DNA from: Arthrobacter sp. JZ12
Lineage (GTDB): Bacteria > Actinomycetota > Actinomycetes > Actinomycetales > Micrococcaceae
Length of the DNA: 64,000 nt
Direction of reading: 5' to 3'
NCBI RefSeq assembly: GCF_035189165.1
Contig: NZ_CP045246.1
Location: forward strand, 3,162,001 to 3,226,000
The notes below the pieces were generated by a model. The model was not told the origin of the DNA. It worked only from the letters and a program-made list of their open reading frames with translations, and did not search any database. The position numbers and the translations under genes are program-made. Positions 17,851 through 25,347 of the stretch are shown piece after piece. Positions within the stretch are counted from its first letter, which is position 1. Every line of letters begins with the position of its first letter.

Positions 17851-18797
17851 GCGGGGCGGCAGAGCTCGTCATCGAGACCGCAGGCCTAACCAAGAGGTTG
17901 GGCGGACGGAACGTGGTCAACGGCATCGATTTGGCGGTCCCGCGCGGTTCAGTGTTCGGGTTCCTCGGCCCAAACGGGTCCGGGAAGACCACCACAATCC
18001 GCATCCTCCTCGGTTTGGCCTATCCCACCTCAGGCGACGTCCGCGTCCTGGGTGAGTCCATTCCGAAGGCGAGTCAGCAGGTGCTGCCGAGGGTCGGTGC
18101 CCTGGTCGAGGGCCCCGGCTTCTATCCCTTCCTCTCCGGAACCGCGAACCTTCTCCGGCTCGACGCCGCCGACCGCTTCGTCTCGCCGGCCACGCGACGC
18201 CAGCGGGTGGAGAAAGCGCTCGAACGGGTGGGGCTGTCGCAGGCCGCCGGAAAAAAGGTGGGCCGGTACTCGTTGGGCATGAAACAGCGCCTCGGAATCG
18301 CCAACGCGCTGCTTACCCACCGCGATCTCATTGTCCTCGACGAACCCACCAACGGGCTCGACCCGCAAGGAACGCGCGAGATCCGCCATCTGGTCCGTTC
18401 CCTCACCGAGGAAGGCACCACCGTGTTCGTCTCCAGCCACCTCCTGGCGGAGGTAGAGCAGATGTGTTCGCATGTCGCTGTGCTCAGCGCTGGATCGCTG
18501 GTGGCGCAGGGCAGCCTGGACGAGCTCCGCCGGGCCGGCGAACCTCGCGTCCGCGTGACCACTCCCGACGCGCACAAGGCGCATTCGGTGTTGAGCCGCC
18601 TGGGTATGAACCCCGACGACGACGGCGCGCCGGCCAACACCGTCACCGCTACCCTTCCGGCGTCGTTGGCTCCCAATCAGGTGGTGCGCGAGCTGGTGGA
18701 GTCGGGCGTTCGAGTGGACGGTTTCACCACTGAGCGGGCCGGTCTGGAGGACCTGTTCGTGGCTCTGACCGGGGAGGGATTCGATGTTGTCCAGTGA
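17847..18797 (+). CDS. ABC transporter ATP-binding protein
   Basis: The 316-residue ATPase belongs to the ABC-2 exporter class (DrrA/CcmA-like). Walker A is GPNGSGKTTT, the signature is a variant, YSLGMKQRLGIANALL, and Walker B is LIVLDEPTNGLDPQGT, with the switch His in FVSSHLLAEVEQM. A C-terminal extension of about 80 residues is typical of this class. It starts with GTG overlapping the LolA-like gene, and its last 14 bp overlap the permease gene, so all three are translationally linked. The substrate is unknown. Confidence 0.92.
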   Translation: MSGAAELVIETAGLTKRLGGRNVVNGIDLAVPRGSVFGFLGPNGSGKTTTIRILLGLAYPTSGDVRVLGESIPKASQQVLPRVGALVEGPGFYPFLSGTANLLRLDAADRFVSPATRRQRVEKALERVGLSQAAGKKVGRYSLGMKQRLGIANALLTHRDLIVLDEPTNGLDPQGTREIRHLVRSLTEEGTTVFVSSHLLAEVEQMCSHVAVLSAGSLVAQGSLDELRRAGEPRVRVTTPDAHKAHSVLSRLGMNPDDDGAPANTVTATLPASLAPNQVVRELVESGVRVDGFTTERAGLEDLFVALTGEGFDVVQ

Positions 18798-19671
18798 CAG
18801 CGCTCCCCCAGCCGCTGAATCCTCTCCGGCATCACGAGCGCCTGGTCGCAGCAGAACTACCGGACTCCGGTTCATGCTTTCGGAGCTGTCGGTCCTGTTC
18901 CGCCGTCGTCGTACCTGGGCGATGCTGGCCGCGCTGGCCGCCATTCCCATACTGATCGCGGTGGCCGTGAAGCTGTCCTCCGGGCCTCCGCGCGGGAGGG
19001 GTCCGGCGTTCTTGGACCAGGTAAGCCAGAACGGACTCTTCGTGGCCGTCGTCGCCACCATAGTGGCCATCCCGTTGTTCCTGCCGCTCACAATAGGGGT
19101 GGTTGCGGGAGACACGGTCGCAGGTGAGGCCAGCACGGGGACGTTGCGCTACCTGCTCATGGCTCCGGTGGCGCGGGCGCGACTGCTGCTGGTGAAGTAC
19201 ATCGGCGCTATCGTCTTCTGTCTGGCGGCAACGTTCACCGTGGCTCTCGTGGGCATCATCATGGGGTCCCTGCTGTTCCCGATCGGTCCGGTTACCCTGC
19301 TCTCCGGAACCACGATCGGTGTGCCCGAGGCGATCGGCCGGGTGGCCCTGGTGAGCCTGTACGTGACGCTGTCGCTATTGGGGCTGTGCGCCGTCGGACT
19401 TTTCATCTCCACACTCACCGATGTGCCGGTTGGAGCCATGGCGGCCACGGTTGTGGTGTCCGTGGTCAGTCAAGTCGTGGACCAACTACCGCAGCTTGAG
19501 TGGATTCACCCGTGGTTGCTCAGCCACTACTGGCTCGGGTTCGCCGACCTGTTGCGGGATCCGATCGTGTGGGATTCGTTCCTTGCGAACGGGCTGCTGC
19601 AGGCCGGATACATCGTGGTGTTCGGTGCACTTGCTTATGGGCGATTCAGCACCAAGGACGTGCTGGCGTAG
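18784..19671 (+). CDS. ABC-2 type transporter permease
   Basis: The 295-residue membrane protein has six hydrophobic segments arranged as in ABC2_membrane_2/5 permeases. The cytoplasmic N-terminal stretch (about 1-45, Ser/Ala/Arg-rich) precedes TM1, and the LTIGVVAGDTVAGEASTGTLRYLLMAPVARARLLLVKY loop is the typical coupling region of DrrB/NosY-type permeases (GExxxGTLRxLLxxPvsR). It pairs with the ATPase encoded immediately upstream. No substrate can be assigned. Confidence 0.9.
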   Translation: MLSSDSAPPAAESSPASRAPGRSRTTGLRFMLSELSVLFRRRRTWAMLAALAAIPILIAVAVKLSSGPPRGRGPAFLDQVSQNGLFVAVVATIVAIPLFLPLTIGVVAGDTVAGEASTGTLRYLLMAPVARARLLLVKYIGAIVFCLAATFTVALVGIIMGSLLFPIGPVTLLSGTTIGVPEAIGRVALVSLYVTLSLLGLCAVGLFISTLTDVPVGAMAATVVVSVVSQVVDQLPQLEWIHPWLLSHYWLGFADLLRDPIVWDSFLANGLLQAGYIVVFGALAYGRFSTKDVLA

Positions 19672-19725
19672 GGCCGGACCACCAACCGCGAACCAACAGA
19701 GCTCCCGGTCACGCCCAGTAGCTGA

Positions 19726-20835
19726 TCAGGTCCAGTAAAGGAGCCGGGCGGCCGGCAGGCGCCGTTCCAGCTCCGCGGTAAACCACGCCCGCATTTCGTT
19801 CATGGTCTGCTTCGGGTACACGTACTTCACGCCGCCGAACTTCGAGCGCTTCTGGCTTCGCGAGTCCTCGTCCATCTCGAGCTTGGTCCTGGGATACCAG
19901 CCCAGCAGCACCTCCTTGCTCGCCGGGGTGAAGCGGTGGGTGATGATCTCCGCCGTGAGGTCGAGGTTGCTGATCCCGGCGACGGCCGCGGCGACGTCGT
20001 CAAGCAGTGCGCCGTACTGTTCCTGCCAGCCGGGCACGGGCATGATGGGAGCGATCGTCAGACCCACGCGGTAGCCGGACTCCGCCACCGCGCGGAGAGC
20101 GGCGAGGCGGGCGGGCATGCGTGCCGTGCCGCCCTCGAACCGGTTGGCCACCTCAGCGGCGTTGACCGAGAACCGGATGCGAGTCCTACGGCCGTGATCG
20201 AGCGTCACCAGCTCACCGACGTCGTCGAACTTGGTGGTGAAGCGCAGGGAAACGTCCGGGCCGAACTCACCTGCTCCAACGCGCGAGATCGCGGCGGCGA
20301 GGGATCCCGTCACGCTCTCGATACCGAGTGGGTCGGTGTAGCAGGACAGCTCAAAGGTGGTGCCTTCACCCCCGCGCTCGAGCGTGCCGCGGGTGACGGA
20401 ACCTCGGTCGGCGTGGGTGCGTATGCCCTCCAGCACGTCGTCGATGTTGGCGTACACGCGCGTGACCGGCGGGCCCTGCAGTGATCCCGCAAGGTAGCAG
20501 TACTGGCAGTGCGCGGGACAGCCCTTGGCCAGGTCGATGCGCCAGTCGGCGCTCGGCGGAATCGGCTGCGGCTTGAGGGCGCTCGGTGGGGCAACGACGA
20601 CGGCGAGGGTGTTCTTCGCAGCCGCGTAAGTTTCGCGCTCGGTGGCGCCGCGAAGGCCGGTGAGCGCATTGCCGGGAAGGATCCGGATGTCGTCGACGCC
20701 GGCGTTTTCGCAACGCCGGATGATCTCAGCGGTGTGTGGAAGATCGGCTGCGGCCCGCGTGATCATCACGTGTTTGGGGACCCAGAGACGGGTAGGAGAG
20801 ATGGTGGTCAGGTCGAGTTCCTGGGGCATCGTCAT
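19726..20835 (-). CDS. Radical SAM protein of the spore photoproduct lyase (SPL) family
   Basis: From the ATG at 20835 the protein has 369 residues. The radical SAM cluster is C106-x3-C110-x2-C113 (GCPAHCQYCYLAG), and the SPL-type core shows FELSCYTDPLGIE, LRFTTKFDDV, RIRFSVNA and VGLTIAPIMPVPGWQEQYGALLDDV. Spore photoproduct lyase repairs 5-thyminyl-5,6-dihydrothymine in Bacillus spores, but arthrobacters do not sporulate, so the substrate here is open. No ribosome-binding site is visible; a TATACA element ends about 6 nt before the ATG, so the message is probably leaderless. It is divergent from a cupin gene across about 100 bp. Confidence 0.82.
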   Translation of the reverse strand: MTMPQELDLTTISPTRLWVPKHVMITRAAADLPHTAEIIRRCENAGVDDIRILPGNALTGLRGATERETYAAAKNTLAVVVAPPSALKPQPIPPSADWRIDLAKGCPAHCQYCYLAGSLQGPPVTRVYANIDDVLEGIRTHADRGSVTRGTLERGGEGTTFELSCYTDPLGIESVTGSLAAAISRVGAGEFGPDVSLRFTTKFDDVGELVTLDHGRRTRIRFSVNAAEVANRFEGGTARMPARLAALRAVAESGYRVGLTIAPIMPVPGWQEQYGALLDDVAAAVAGISNLDLTAEIITHRFTPASKEVLLGWYPRTKLEMDEDSRSQKRSKFGGVKYVYPKQTMNEMRAWFTAELERRLPAARLLYWT

Positions 20836-20840
20836 TGCTA

Positions 20841-20846
20841 TGTATA
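20841..20846 (-). promoter_or_regulatory. -10 element TATACA of the SPL gene, leaderless start
   Basis: On the minus strand TATACA is followed by TAGCA and then the ATG at 20835. A transcript starting about 6-7 nt after the hexamer would begin at the start codon itself, and no Shine-Dalgarno sequence is present. Leaderless messages are common in actinobacteria. A less likely start is the next in-frame ATG two codons on. Confidence 0.5.
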
Positions 20847-20910
20847 ACAACGACAGCGCCCGGTATGTTCCTCTGTTTCACTGCAGCGCAACGGCCGTTA
20901 CTGCCCCTCA

Positions 20911-20930
20911 GAACGATCGTTGTATGTTCG
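20911..20930 (+). promoter_or_regulatory. Cupin-gene promoter with a LexA-box-like GAAC-N4-GTTG
   Basis: TATGTT at 20923-20928 lies 7 nt before the cupin ATG, which again suggests a leaderless transcript. Immediately upstream, GAACGATCGTTG (20911-20922) is one base off the actinobacterial SOS-box core GAAC-N4-GTTC, and a GTTCGA half-site follows at 20926-20931. The match is imperfect and is noted because an SPL-family, potentially DNA-repair, gene is transcribed the other way. Confidence 0.35.
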
Positions 20931-20935
20931 ATGTC

Positions 20936-21298
20936 ATGACCACACCTCAAGTAAAAGTCCTCCGGTCCGTCGACAACCTGTCGCTGGCGGATCTGGTGCT
21001 CAAACCAACAGCCATCGACGGCACCGAACCCGCGGACGCCACGGACAACGCCCTGACGGTCAAGGGCAGCAGTGTGGACATCGGGTTCTGGGCGTGCTCG
21101 CCTGGAAGCTTCAAGACTGCGCGGGATGGCGTCAACGAGGTGATCCTGGTCCTGGAAGGCAGGGGAACCCTGGTCTCCGACACCGGCGAACGGGTTGACC
21201 ACATGGCCGGGGACATGGTCCTGATCCCGAATGGCTGGAGCGGCGTCTGGGAAATTCACGAGGACTTCAAGAAGCAGTACATCTCTATCGCCGTCTAG
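20936..21298 (+). CDS. Cupin-domain protein (DUF861-like)
   Basis: The start at 20936 gives 120 residues beginning MTTPQVKVLRSVDNL; the frame is open further upstream, but that part overlaps the opposite gene. The single cupin domain matches the cupin_3/DUF861 pattern: VDIGFWACSPGSFKTARDGVNEVILVLEGRGTLVSDTGERVDHMAGDMVLIPNGWSGVWEIHEDFKKQYI. The usual His ligands of cupin motif 1 are missing, as is common in DUF861. The substrate is unknown; relatives include small-molecule binding and ureidoglycine aminohydrolase-like proteins. It is transcribed divergently from the SPL gene. Confidence 0.78.
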   Translation: MTTPQVKVLRSVDNLSLADLVLKPTAIDGTEPADATDNALTVKGSSVDIGFWACSPGSFKTARDGVNEVILVLEGRGTLVSDTGERVDHMAGDMVLIPNGWSGVWEIHEDFKKQYISIAV

Positions 21299-21454
21299 CC
21301 CAGTAGCCTCTAGGCGTCGTTCGGAGCCGAGAGGGGAAGTCCTATCTCCCTCTCTCCGGGAGCACTGGCGCCGCGCAACTAACCTGCTCGACGACGTCGC
21401 CCTCTGTCTCCAGCCGGGTTTCGCTTGGCGGTCCCATGGTGTGCAATGGAAGGC

Positions 21455-21715
21455 ATGACTGATGGAAACCGCGAGGATAGTGACCTGCAGAACGACGATC
21501 CCCGAGAGGACATTTTGGAGTCAGGCCCGCAGGCAGGTGGAGCTGCGAACATCCGGGAACAGCAGGGAACGCACGCTGCGGGTGCAGTTCCGGCTGCCTA
21601 CGTTGGCGGAAATGATTCCGCTGACAAGCCCGAGGACGCTGCTGACAACTCGGGCCATTGGGATGAACTCGGCCGCGAAAACCCTGTGCGGGAACCCGGG
21701 GACGAGGAGAGCTGA
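21455..21715 (+). CDS. Small acidic, probably disordered protein
   Basis: The predicted product has 86 residues, is very rich in Asp, Glu, Gly, Asn and Ala, and has no hydrophobic core, so it is probably unstructured. ATG at 21455 has GGAAGG directly upstream, although very close (2 nt); ATG at 21446 is the alternative. No domain was recognised. It lies between the cupin gene and the convergent X25-domain gene. Coding status rests on the uninterrupted frame and the ribosome-binding site, so it is a moderate call. Confidence 0.45.
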   Translation: MTDGNREDSDLQNDDPREDILESGPQAGGAANIREQQGTHAAGAVPAAYVGGNDSADKPEDAADNSGHWDELGRENPVREPGDEES

Positions 21716-21739
21716 CGGCTCGCCCCCGGGCAGCGGAAA

Positions 21740-22327
21740 TTAGATGAGGGCGCCGTCCAGGACGGAGACCTCGACGTTCTTCGAGGCGTGATCGTAGCGG
21801 AAGGTCGCTACGCCCCCGGCGTGGTGCAGCTCGTGGTTGGCTCCATTCCGCTCGCCGAATGCGCCGTAGTTTTCTTCCCACGAGCGGTCGATTGCGATCT
21901 TGTACTGGTAGAAGCCGGCAGGAAGCTGAACCGTCAGCTCCCAGCGCTGGGAGACGGGGCTGTAGGCCATTTGAACCTGGTCGGCCGCAGGCTCCCAGTC
22001 CTCGGCGCCGAGGCGGTGCCCGAAGTCGCCGGCGATCGCGACGGCTGCGGGAGCGGCCGCGGCACGCATGCCCTGTTCGGTGAGGCTCCAGCCGGCGCGG
22101 CTCTTGAGGAGCAGTCCGTCCTTGACCAGGGTGGCGGTCGCCGCGGACAGGCGCTTCACGCCGCGGGGCACTCCCGCGCTCAGCGGTTCGCTTTCCCATT
22201 CGCTCAGCGGTACGCGATCGACGGCGGCGGCCAGCACGTCCGCGCCCTTCAGGAACTCGCCCGGCCGCTCGGCCAGAACGGAAAGAATGGCCTTGAGCCG
22301 GCTTGCTGTGTTGTCTAGAGCAGTCAT
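21740..22327 (-). CDS. Protein with a winged-helix-like region and a pullulanase X25 domain
   Basis: ATG at 22327 is preceded by GGGAGGTTCC and gives 195 residues; an upstream extension lacks a ribosome-binding site. The first about 95 residues are helical and resemble a winged-helix DNA-binding or WYL-like region (LKAILSVLAERPGEF, TLVKDGLLLKSRAGWSLTEQG). The C-terminal about 95 residues match the X25 domain of Bacillus pullulanases, including AGDFGHRLGAEDWEPAAD, LPAGFYQYKIAIDRSWEENYG and a final VATFRYDHASKNVEV. X25 is a starch/glycogen-associated beta-sandwich normally fused to amylases. Here it stands apart from any catalytic domain, which is unusual. Confidence 0.75.
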   Translation of the reverse strand: MTALDNTASRLKAILSVLAERPGEFLKGADVLAAAVDRVPLSEWESEPLSAGVPRGVKRLSAATATLVKDGLLLKSRAGWSLTEQGMRAAAAPAAVAIAGDFGHRLGAEDWEPAADQVQMAYSPVSQRWELTVQLPAGFYQYKIAIDRSWEENYGAFGERNGANHELHHAGGVATFRYDHASKNVEVSVLDGALI

Positions 22328-22445
22328 GTGAGGAACCTCCCGCTTGGCTGTGCTTCCAGGGAAAATTTTGACAGCCACCCAGCCGAATGAAGCGTAGGCC
22401 CAAGTGGGAACGGCATGTCGTGCAGAGTACGGCCTGAAAGTTCTT

Positions 22446-22471
22446 CGCTCGAGCGCTTCCTGCCTCGAGCG
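22446..22471 (+). other. Hairpin in the leader of the flavin monooxygenase gene
   Basis: CGCTCGAG (22446-22453) and CTCGAGCG (22464-22471) form a perfect 8-bp stem with a 10-nt loop, about 95 nt before the start of the LLM monooxygenase gene. No T-tract follows. It could be a leader structure or the end of the divergent transcription unit; no known riboswitch class was recognised. Confidence 0.35.
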
Positions 22472-22565
22472 CCGTATCCATTTCTTACCTCACATTGCGC
22501 ATCTTTCTGCGTCTCTCCGACCGGCACCCATACTGGGAAAAAGGCGTCAGCTTCGAAGGAGAACC

Positions 22566-23969
22566 ATGGCAACCACCGACCGACAGGGCCGGCACATCCG
22601 GTTCAATGCGTTCGATATGAACTGCGTGGGACACCAGTCCCCCGGCATGTGGCGCCACCCCGAGGACCAGTCATGGCGGTACAAGGACATCCGCTACTGG
22701 GTTGATTTGGCGCAGACACTGGAGAAGGGTCTGTTCGACGGCCTTTTCATCGCTGACGTACTGGGCACCTACGACACCTACGGATCCTCCAACGCCTCGG
22801 CCCTGCGCGAGGGCACCCAGGTTCCGGTCAATGATCCATTCCTCCTGGTGTCGGCGATGGCCCTGGTCACGGAGAACCTCGGGTTCGGGGTCACGGCAGG
22901 CACAGCCTATGAGCACCCTTACCCGTTCTCCCGCCGTCTTTCGACTCTCGACCACATAACCAACGGCCGCTTCGGCTGGAACGTGGTGACTGGCTACTTG
23001 CCGTCTGCGGCGCGGAACATGGGCAACGAGGACCAGCTCGAGCACGACGAGCGGTACGACCATGCTGACGAGTACCTTGAGGTGGTCTACAAGCTGCTCG
23101 AGGGTTCATGGGAGGACGACGCCGTAATCCGCGACCGAGAGAGCGGCACCTTTACCGACCCAGGAAAAGTTCACGAGATCCGGCACGAGGGAAAGTATTT
23201 TAAAGTCCCCGGGATTCACATCAGCGAACCATCCCTCCAACGCACACCGGTGATATACCAGGCCGGCGCCTCCGCCCGTGAAATCAACTTTGCGGCGGCC
23301 AACGCAGAAGCCATCTTCGTAGCCTCGCCAACCAAGTCCATCCTCAAGGAAACGGTGCAGAAGATCCGGGACGCCGTCGAAGCAGCAGGGCGGGAGCGGG
23401 ACGCAGTGAAGATCTACACCCTGCTGACCGTCATCACCGCTGGAACCAGCGAAGCGGCCCACGCCAAGCACGAGGAGTACAAGCAGTACGCCAGCAACGA
23501 GGGCGCGCTGACCCTGATGTCGGGCTGGATGGGTATCGACTTGTCGGCATACTCCCTCGACGACCCTATTGGGTCAGTGAAGTCGAACGCGATCCAGTCG
23601 ACAGTCGCAAACTTCCAGAAGGCGAACGACGACGGCAGGCCCTGGACTGTGCGTGACATCGCCGAATCCGCGAGCATCGGTGGGCTGGGACCGCGCATGG
23701 TGGGCTCCGGTGCTGAAGTCGCTGAGGAGCTTATCTCCTGGGTCGACGAGACCGACGTCGACGGTTTCAACCTCGCTTACGCCATCACTCCGGGCACCTT
23801 CGAGGACATCGTGGAGTTCGTGGTGCCCGAACTGCAGAAGCGTGGGGCCTACCAGACCGAATATGCACCCGGGACTCTCCGGAACAAGCTGTTCGGCAGA
23901 GGCGATAAGCTTCCCGACGAGCACAAGGGCAGCGGCTACAGGATCGGTGCAGGGGCCCGCCGGTCCTAA
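22566..23969 (+). CDS. LLM-class flavin-dependent monooxygenase (NtaA/SnaA/DszA family)
   Basis: ATG at 22566 follows GAAGGAGAACC, giving 467 residues of the bacterial-luciferase fold. Characteristic segments are HIRFNAFDMNCVGHQSPGMWRHP, the FDGLFIADVLGTYDTYG strand, TLDHITNGRFGWNVVTGYLPSAARNMG (the NtaA family marker) and RTPVIYQAGASAREINFAAANAEAIFVA. Such enzymes use FMNH2 from a separate reductase to oxidise C-S or C-N bonds (dibenzothiophene sulfone, NTA, dimethyl sulfide). No flavin reductase or sulfur transporter is adjacent, so the substrate is not known. Confidence 0.87.
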   Translation: MATTDRQGRHIRFNAFDMNCVGHQSPGMWRHPEDQSWRYKDIRYWVDLAQTLEKGLFDGLFIADVLGTYDTYGSSNASALREGTQVPVNDPFLLVSAMALVTENLGFGVTAGTAYEHPYPFSRRLSTLDHITNGRFGWNVVTGYLPSAARNMGNEDQLEHDERYDHADEYLEVVYKLLEGSWEDDAVIRDRESGTFTDPGKVHEIRHEGKYFKVPGIHISEPSLQRTPVIYQAGASAREINFAAANAEAIFVASPTKSILKETVQKIRDAVEAAGRERDAVKIYTLLTVITAGTSEAAHAKHEEYKQYASNEGALTLMSGWMGIDLSAYSLDDPIGSVKSNAIQSTVANFQKANDDGRPWTVRDIAESASIGGLGPRMVGSGAEVAEELISWVDETDVDGFNLAYAITPGTFEDIVEFVVPELQKRGAYQTEYAPGTLRNKLFGRGDKLPDEHKGSGYRIGAGARRS

Positions 23970-24026
23970 CGGTGCTCAACGGTCCTCGCCGGACCGCGAA
24001 GTAGCAGCGAGGCGTATCATGCGTCC

Positions 24027-24614
24027 ATGACCCTTGAGGTCCATCCCGCAACCGCGGACAGGTTCAAGGACGTCGCTTCCCTCCTGGCACCGAAAACGCC
24101 CGGAGCCGGCGCCTGCTGGTGCCTTTCGGCACGTCTGGCTTCCTCCGAACTCGCCGCGCTCGGAGCAGGGGGCCGCGAGGGCCGCATGCGAGAGCTGTGC
24201 GCCGAAGATCCACCACCCGGGCTCCTTGCCTACCTCGGTGAGGAGGCTGTGGGTTGGTGCGCCGTCGGCCCCCGGAGCGGCATGGGAAGGCTGACCCATT
24301 CCCGCACCATCCAGCAGGTGGATGACCTTCCCGTCTGGAGCGTCATCTGCTTCGTGGTGAAGGCCGGGTACCGCCGTCGTGGGGTTGCCACCCGACTTCT
24401 CGAGGGTGCAGTGGAGTTTGCCGCTTCCTATGGCGCTCCTGCCATCGAGGGATACCCGGTGGACGCTGAAGGCACGCGCGTGAACACCACCCTTGCCTTC
24501 GTCGGTACCACCTCACTCTTCGAGAAAGTTGGTTTCGACAGGGTCGCCGAGACCAAAGCCACGAGTGCCGGCCGCGTGCGCTGGATCATGCGTCGCGAGA
24601 TTACGCCGAAGTAG
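24027..24614 (+). CDS. GNAT-family N-acetyltransferase
   Basis: The 195-residue protein has the GNAT core: strand 4 as WSVICFVVKAGYRRRGVATRLLEGAVEFAASYGAPAIEGYPVD, where RRRGVA is the acetyl-CoA pyrophosphate loop (Q/RxxGxG/A), followed by TTSLFEKVGFDRVAE. The N-terminal half contains ACWCLSARL, seen in a subgroup of actinobacterial GNAT proteins. The acceptor is unknown. The stop lies 9 bp before the DinB-like gene, so the two probably share a transcript. Confidence 0.85.
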   Translation: MTLEVHPATADRFKDVASLLAPKTPGAGACWCLSARLASSELAALGAGGREGRMRELCAEDPPPGLLAYLGEEAVGWCAVGPRSGMGRLTHSRTIQQVDDLPVWSVICFVVKAGYRRRGVATRLLEGAVEFAASYGAPAIEGYPVDAEGTRVNTTLAFVGTTSLFEKVGFDRVAETKATSAGRVRWIMRREITPK

Positions 24615-24623
24615 AGTGCTTGC

Positions 24624-25205
24624 ATGAATGACAAAGAGGTACTGCACCGTTACCTTCGCCTGCGTCGCGAGGATCTGCTGGCCAAGCTCGACGGCGTCGG
24701 GGACTACGACGCGCGGCGCCCCCTCACCCCCACGGGAACCAATCTCCTGGGTCTGGTGAAGCACGTTGCCAGCGTGCAGTTGGGCTACTTTGGCGAGGTT
24801 TTCGGCAGGCCCAGCGGGCGGGACCTTCCCTGGTTCGAAGACGACGCTGCCCCCGAAGCCGACCTCTGGCTCACCGCCGAGGAGAGCCGGGAAGACATTA
24901 TCGAGTTGCATCATTTCTCCGCTGCCCATACCGACGCAACCATCGAAGCGCTGCCGCTTGATGCAGTCGGAGAGGTTCCCTGGTGGAGCCCGGCACGGCG
25001 CCGGGTAACCCTGCAGCAGATCCTGGTCCACATGTGCGTGGAGACTGCGCAGCACCTGGGCCACGCCGATATCCTGCGCGAACTCGTTGACGGCTCCACC
25101 GGCCGTGGCCAGAACGATCCCAATATGCCGCAACGCACCGCCGAAGAGTGGAAGAAGCACTGGGAAGAGGTCGAGACGGCCGCCCGTCATGCACTACACA
25201 CCTGA
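24624..25205 (+). CDS. DinB/DUF664-family protein
   Basis: The 193-residue protein shows the four-helix DinB_2/DUF664 pattern with three metal-type His positions: LLGLVKHVASVQLGYFG near the start, then VTLQQILVHMCVETAQHLGHADILREL, and a closing EWKKHWEEVE. Members are putative mycothiol- or bacillithiol-dependent enzymes; actinobacteria make mycothiol, so a thiol-transferase role is possible but unproven. It follows the GNAT gene by 9 bp with no separate promoter visible. Confidence 0.82.
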   Translation: MNDKEVLHRYLRLRREDLLAKLDGVGDYDARRPLTPTGTNLLGLVKHVASVQLGYFGEVFGRPSGRDLPWFEDDAAPEADLWLTAEESREDIIELHHFSAAHTDATIEALPLDAVGEVPWWSPARRRVTLQQILVHMCVETAQHLGHADILRELVDGSTGRGQNDPNMPQRTAEEWKKHWEEVETAARHALHT

Positions 25206-25279
25206 TTTGATCGCGCGCGATTAGAAGCGGACGTCTCCCAAACATCAAGTAAACGGGGCATGAAATAAAAAGGGCCTGA

Positions 25280-25308
25280 TTGCTGGTGCACCACCGAGTT
25301 GATAAGTA
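25280..25308 (+). promoter_or_regulatory. Promoter of the surface-polymer cluster
   Basis: TTGCTG (25280-25285), a 17-bp spacer and TAAGTA (25303-25308) form a good sigma-A-type promoter 40 bp before the first gene of the cluster. The 142-bp gap around it is noticeably AT-richer than its surroundings. Confidence 0.55.
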
Positions 25309-25347
25309 TCCTTACCTTCTCTAGGTCATCTGGAGGAGGGTGGAACC

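Noticed and set aside
21342-22481. A 379-codon minus-strand frame overlapping the X25-domain gene
   Set aside because: Arg-rich shadow in another frame of the same strand; the X25 protein has domain evidence and a good ribosome-binding site.
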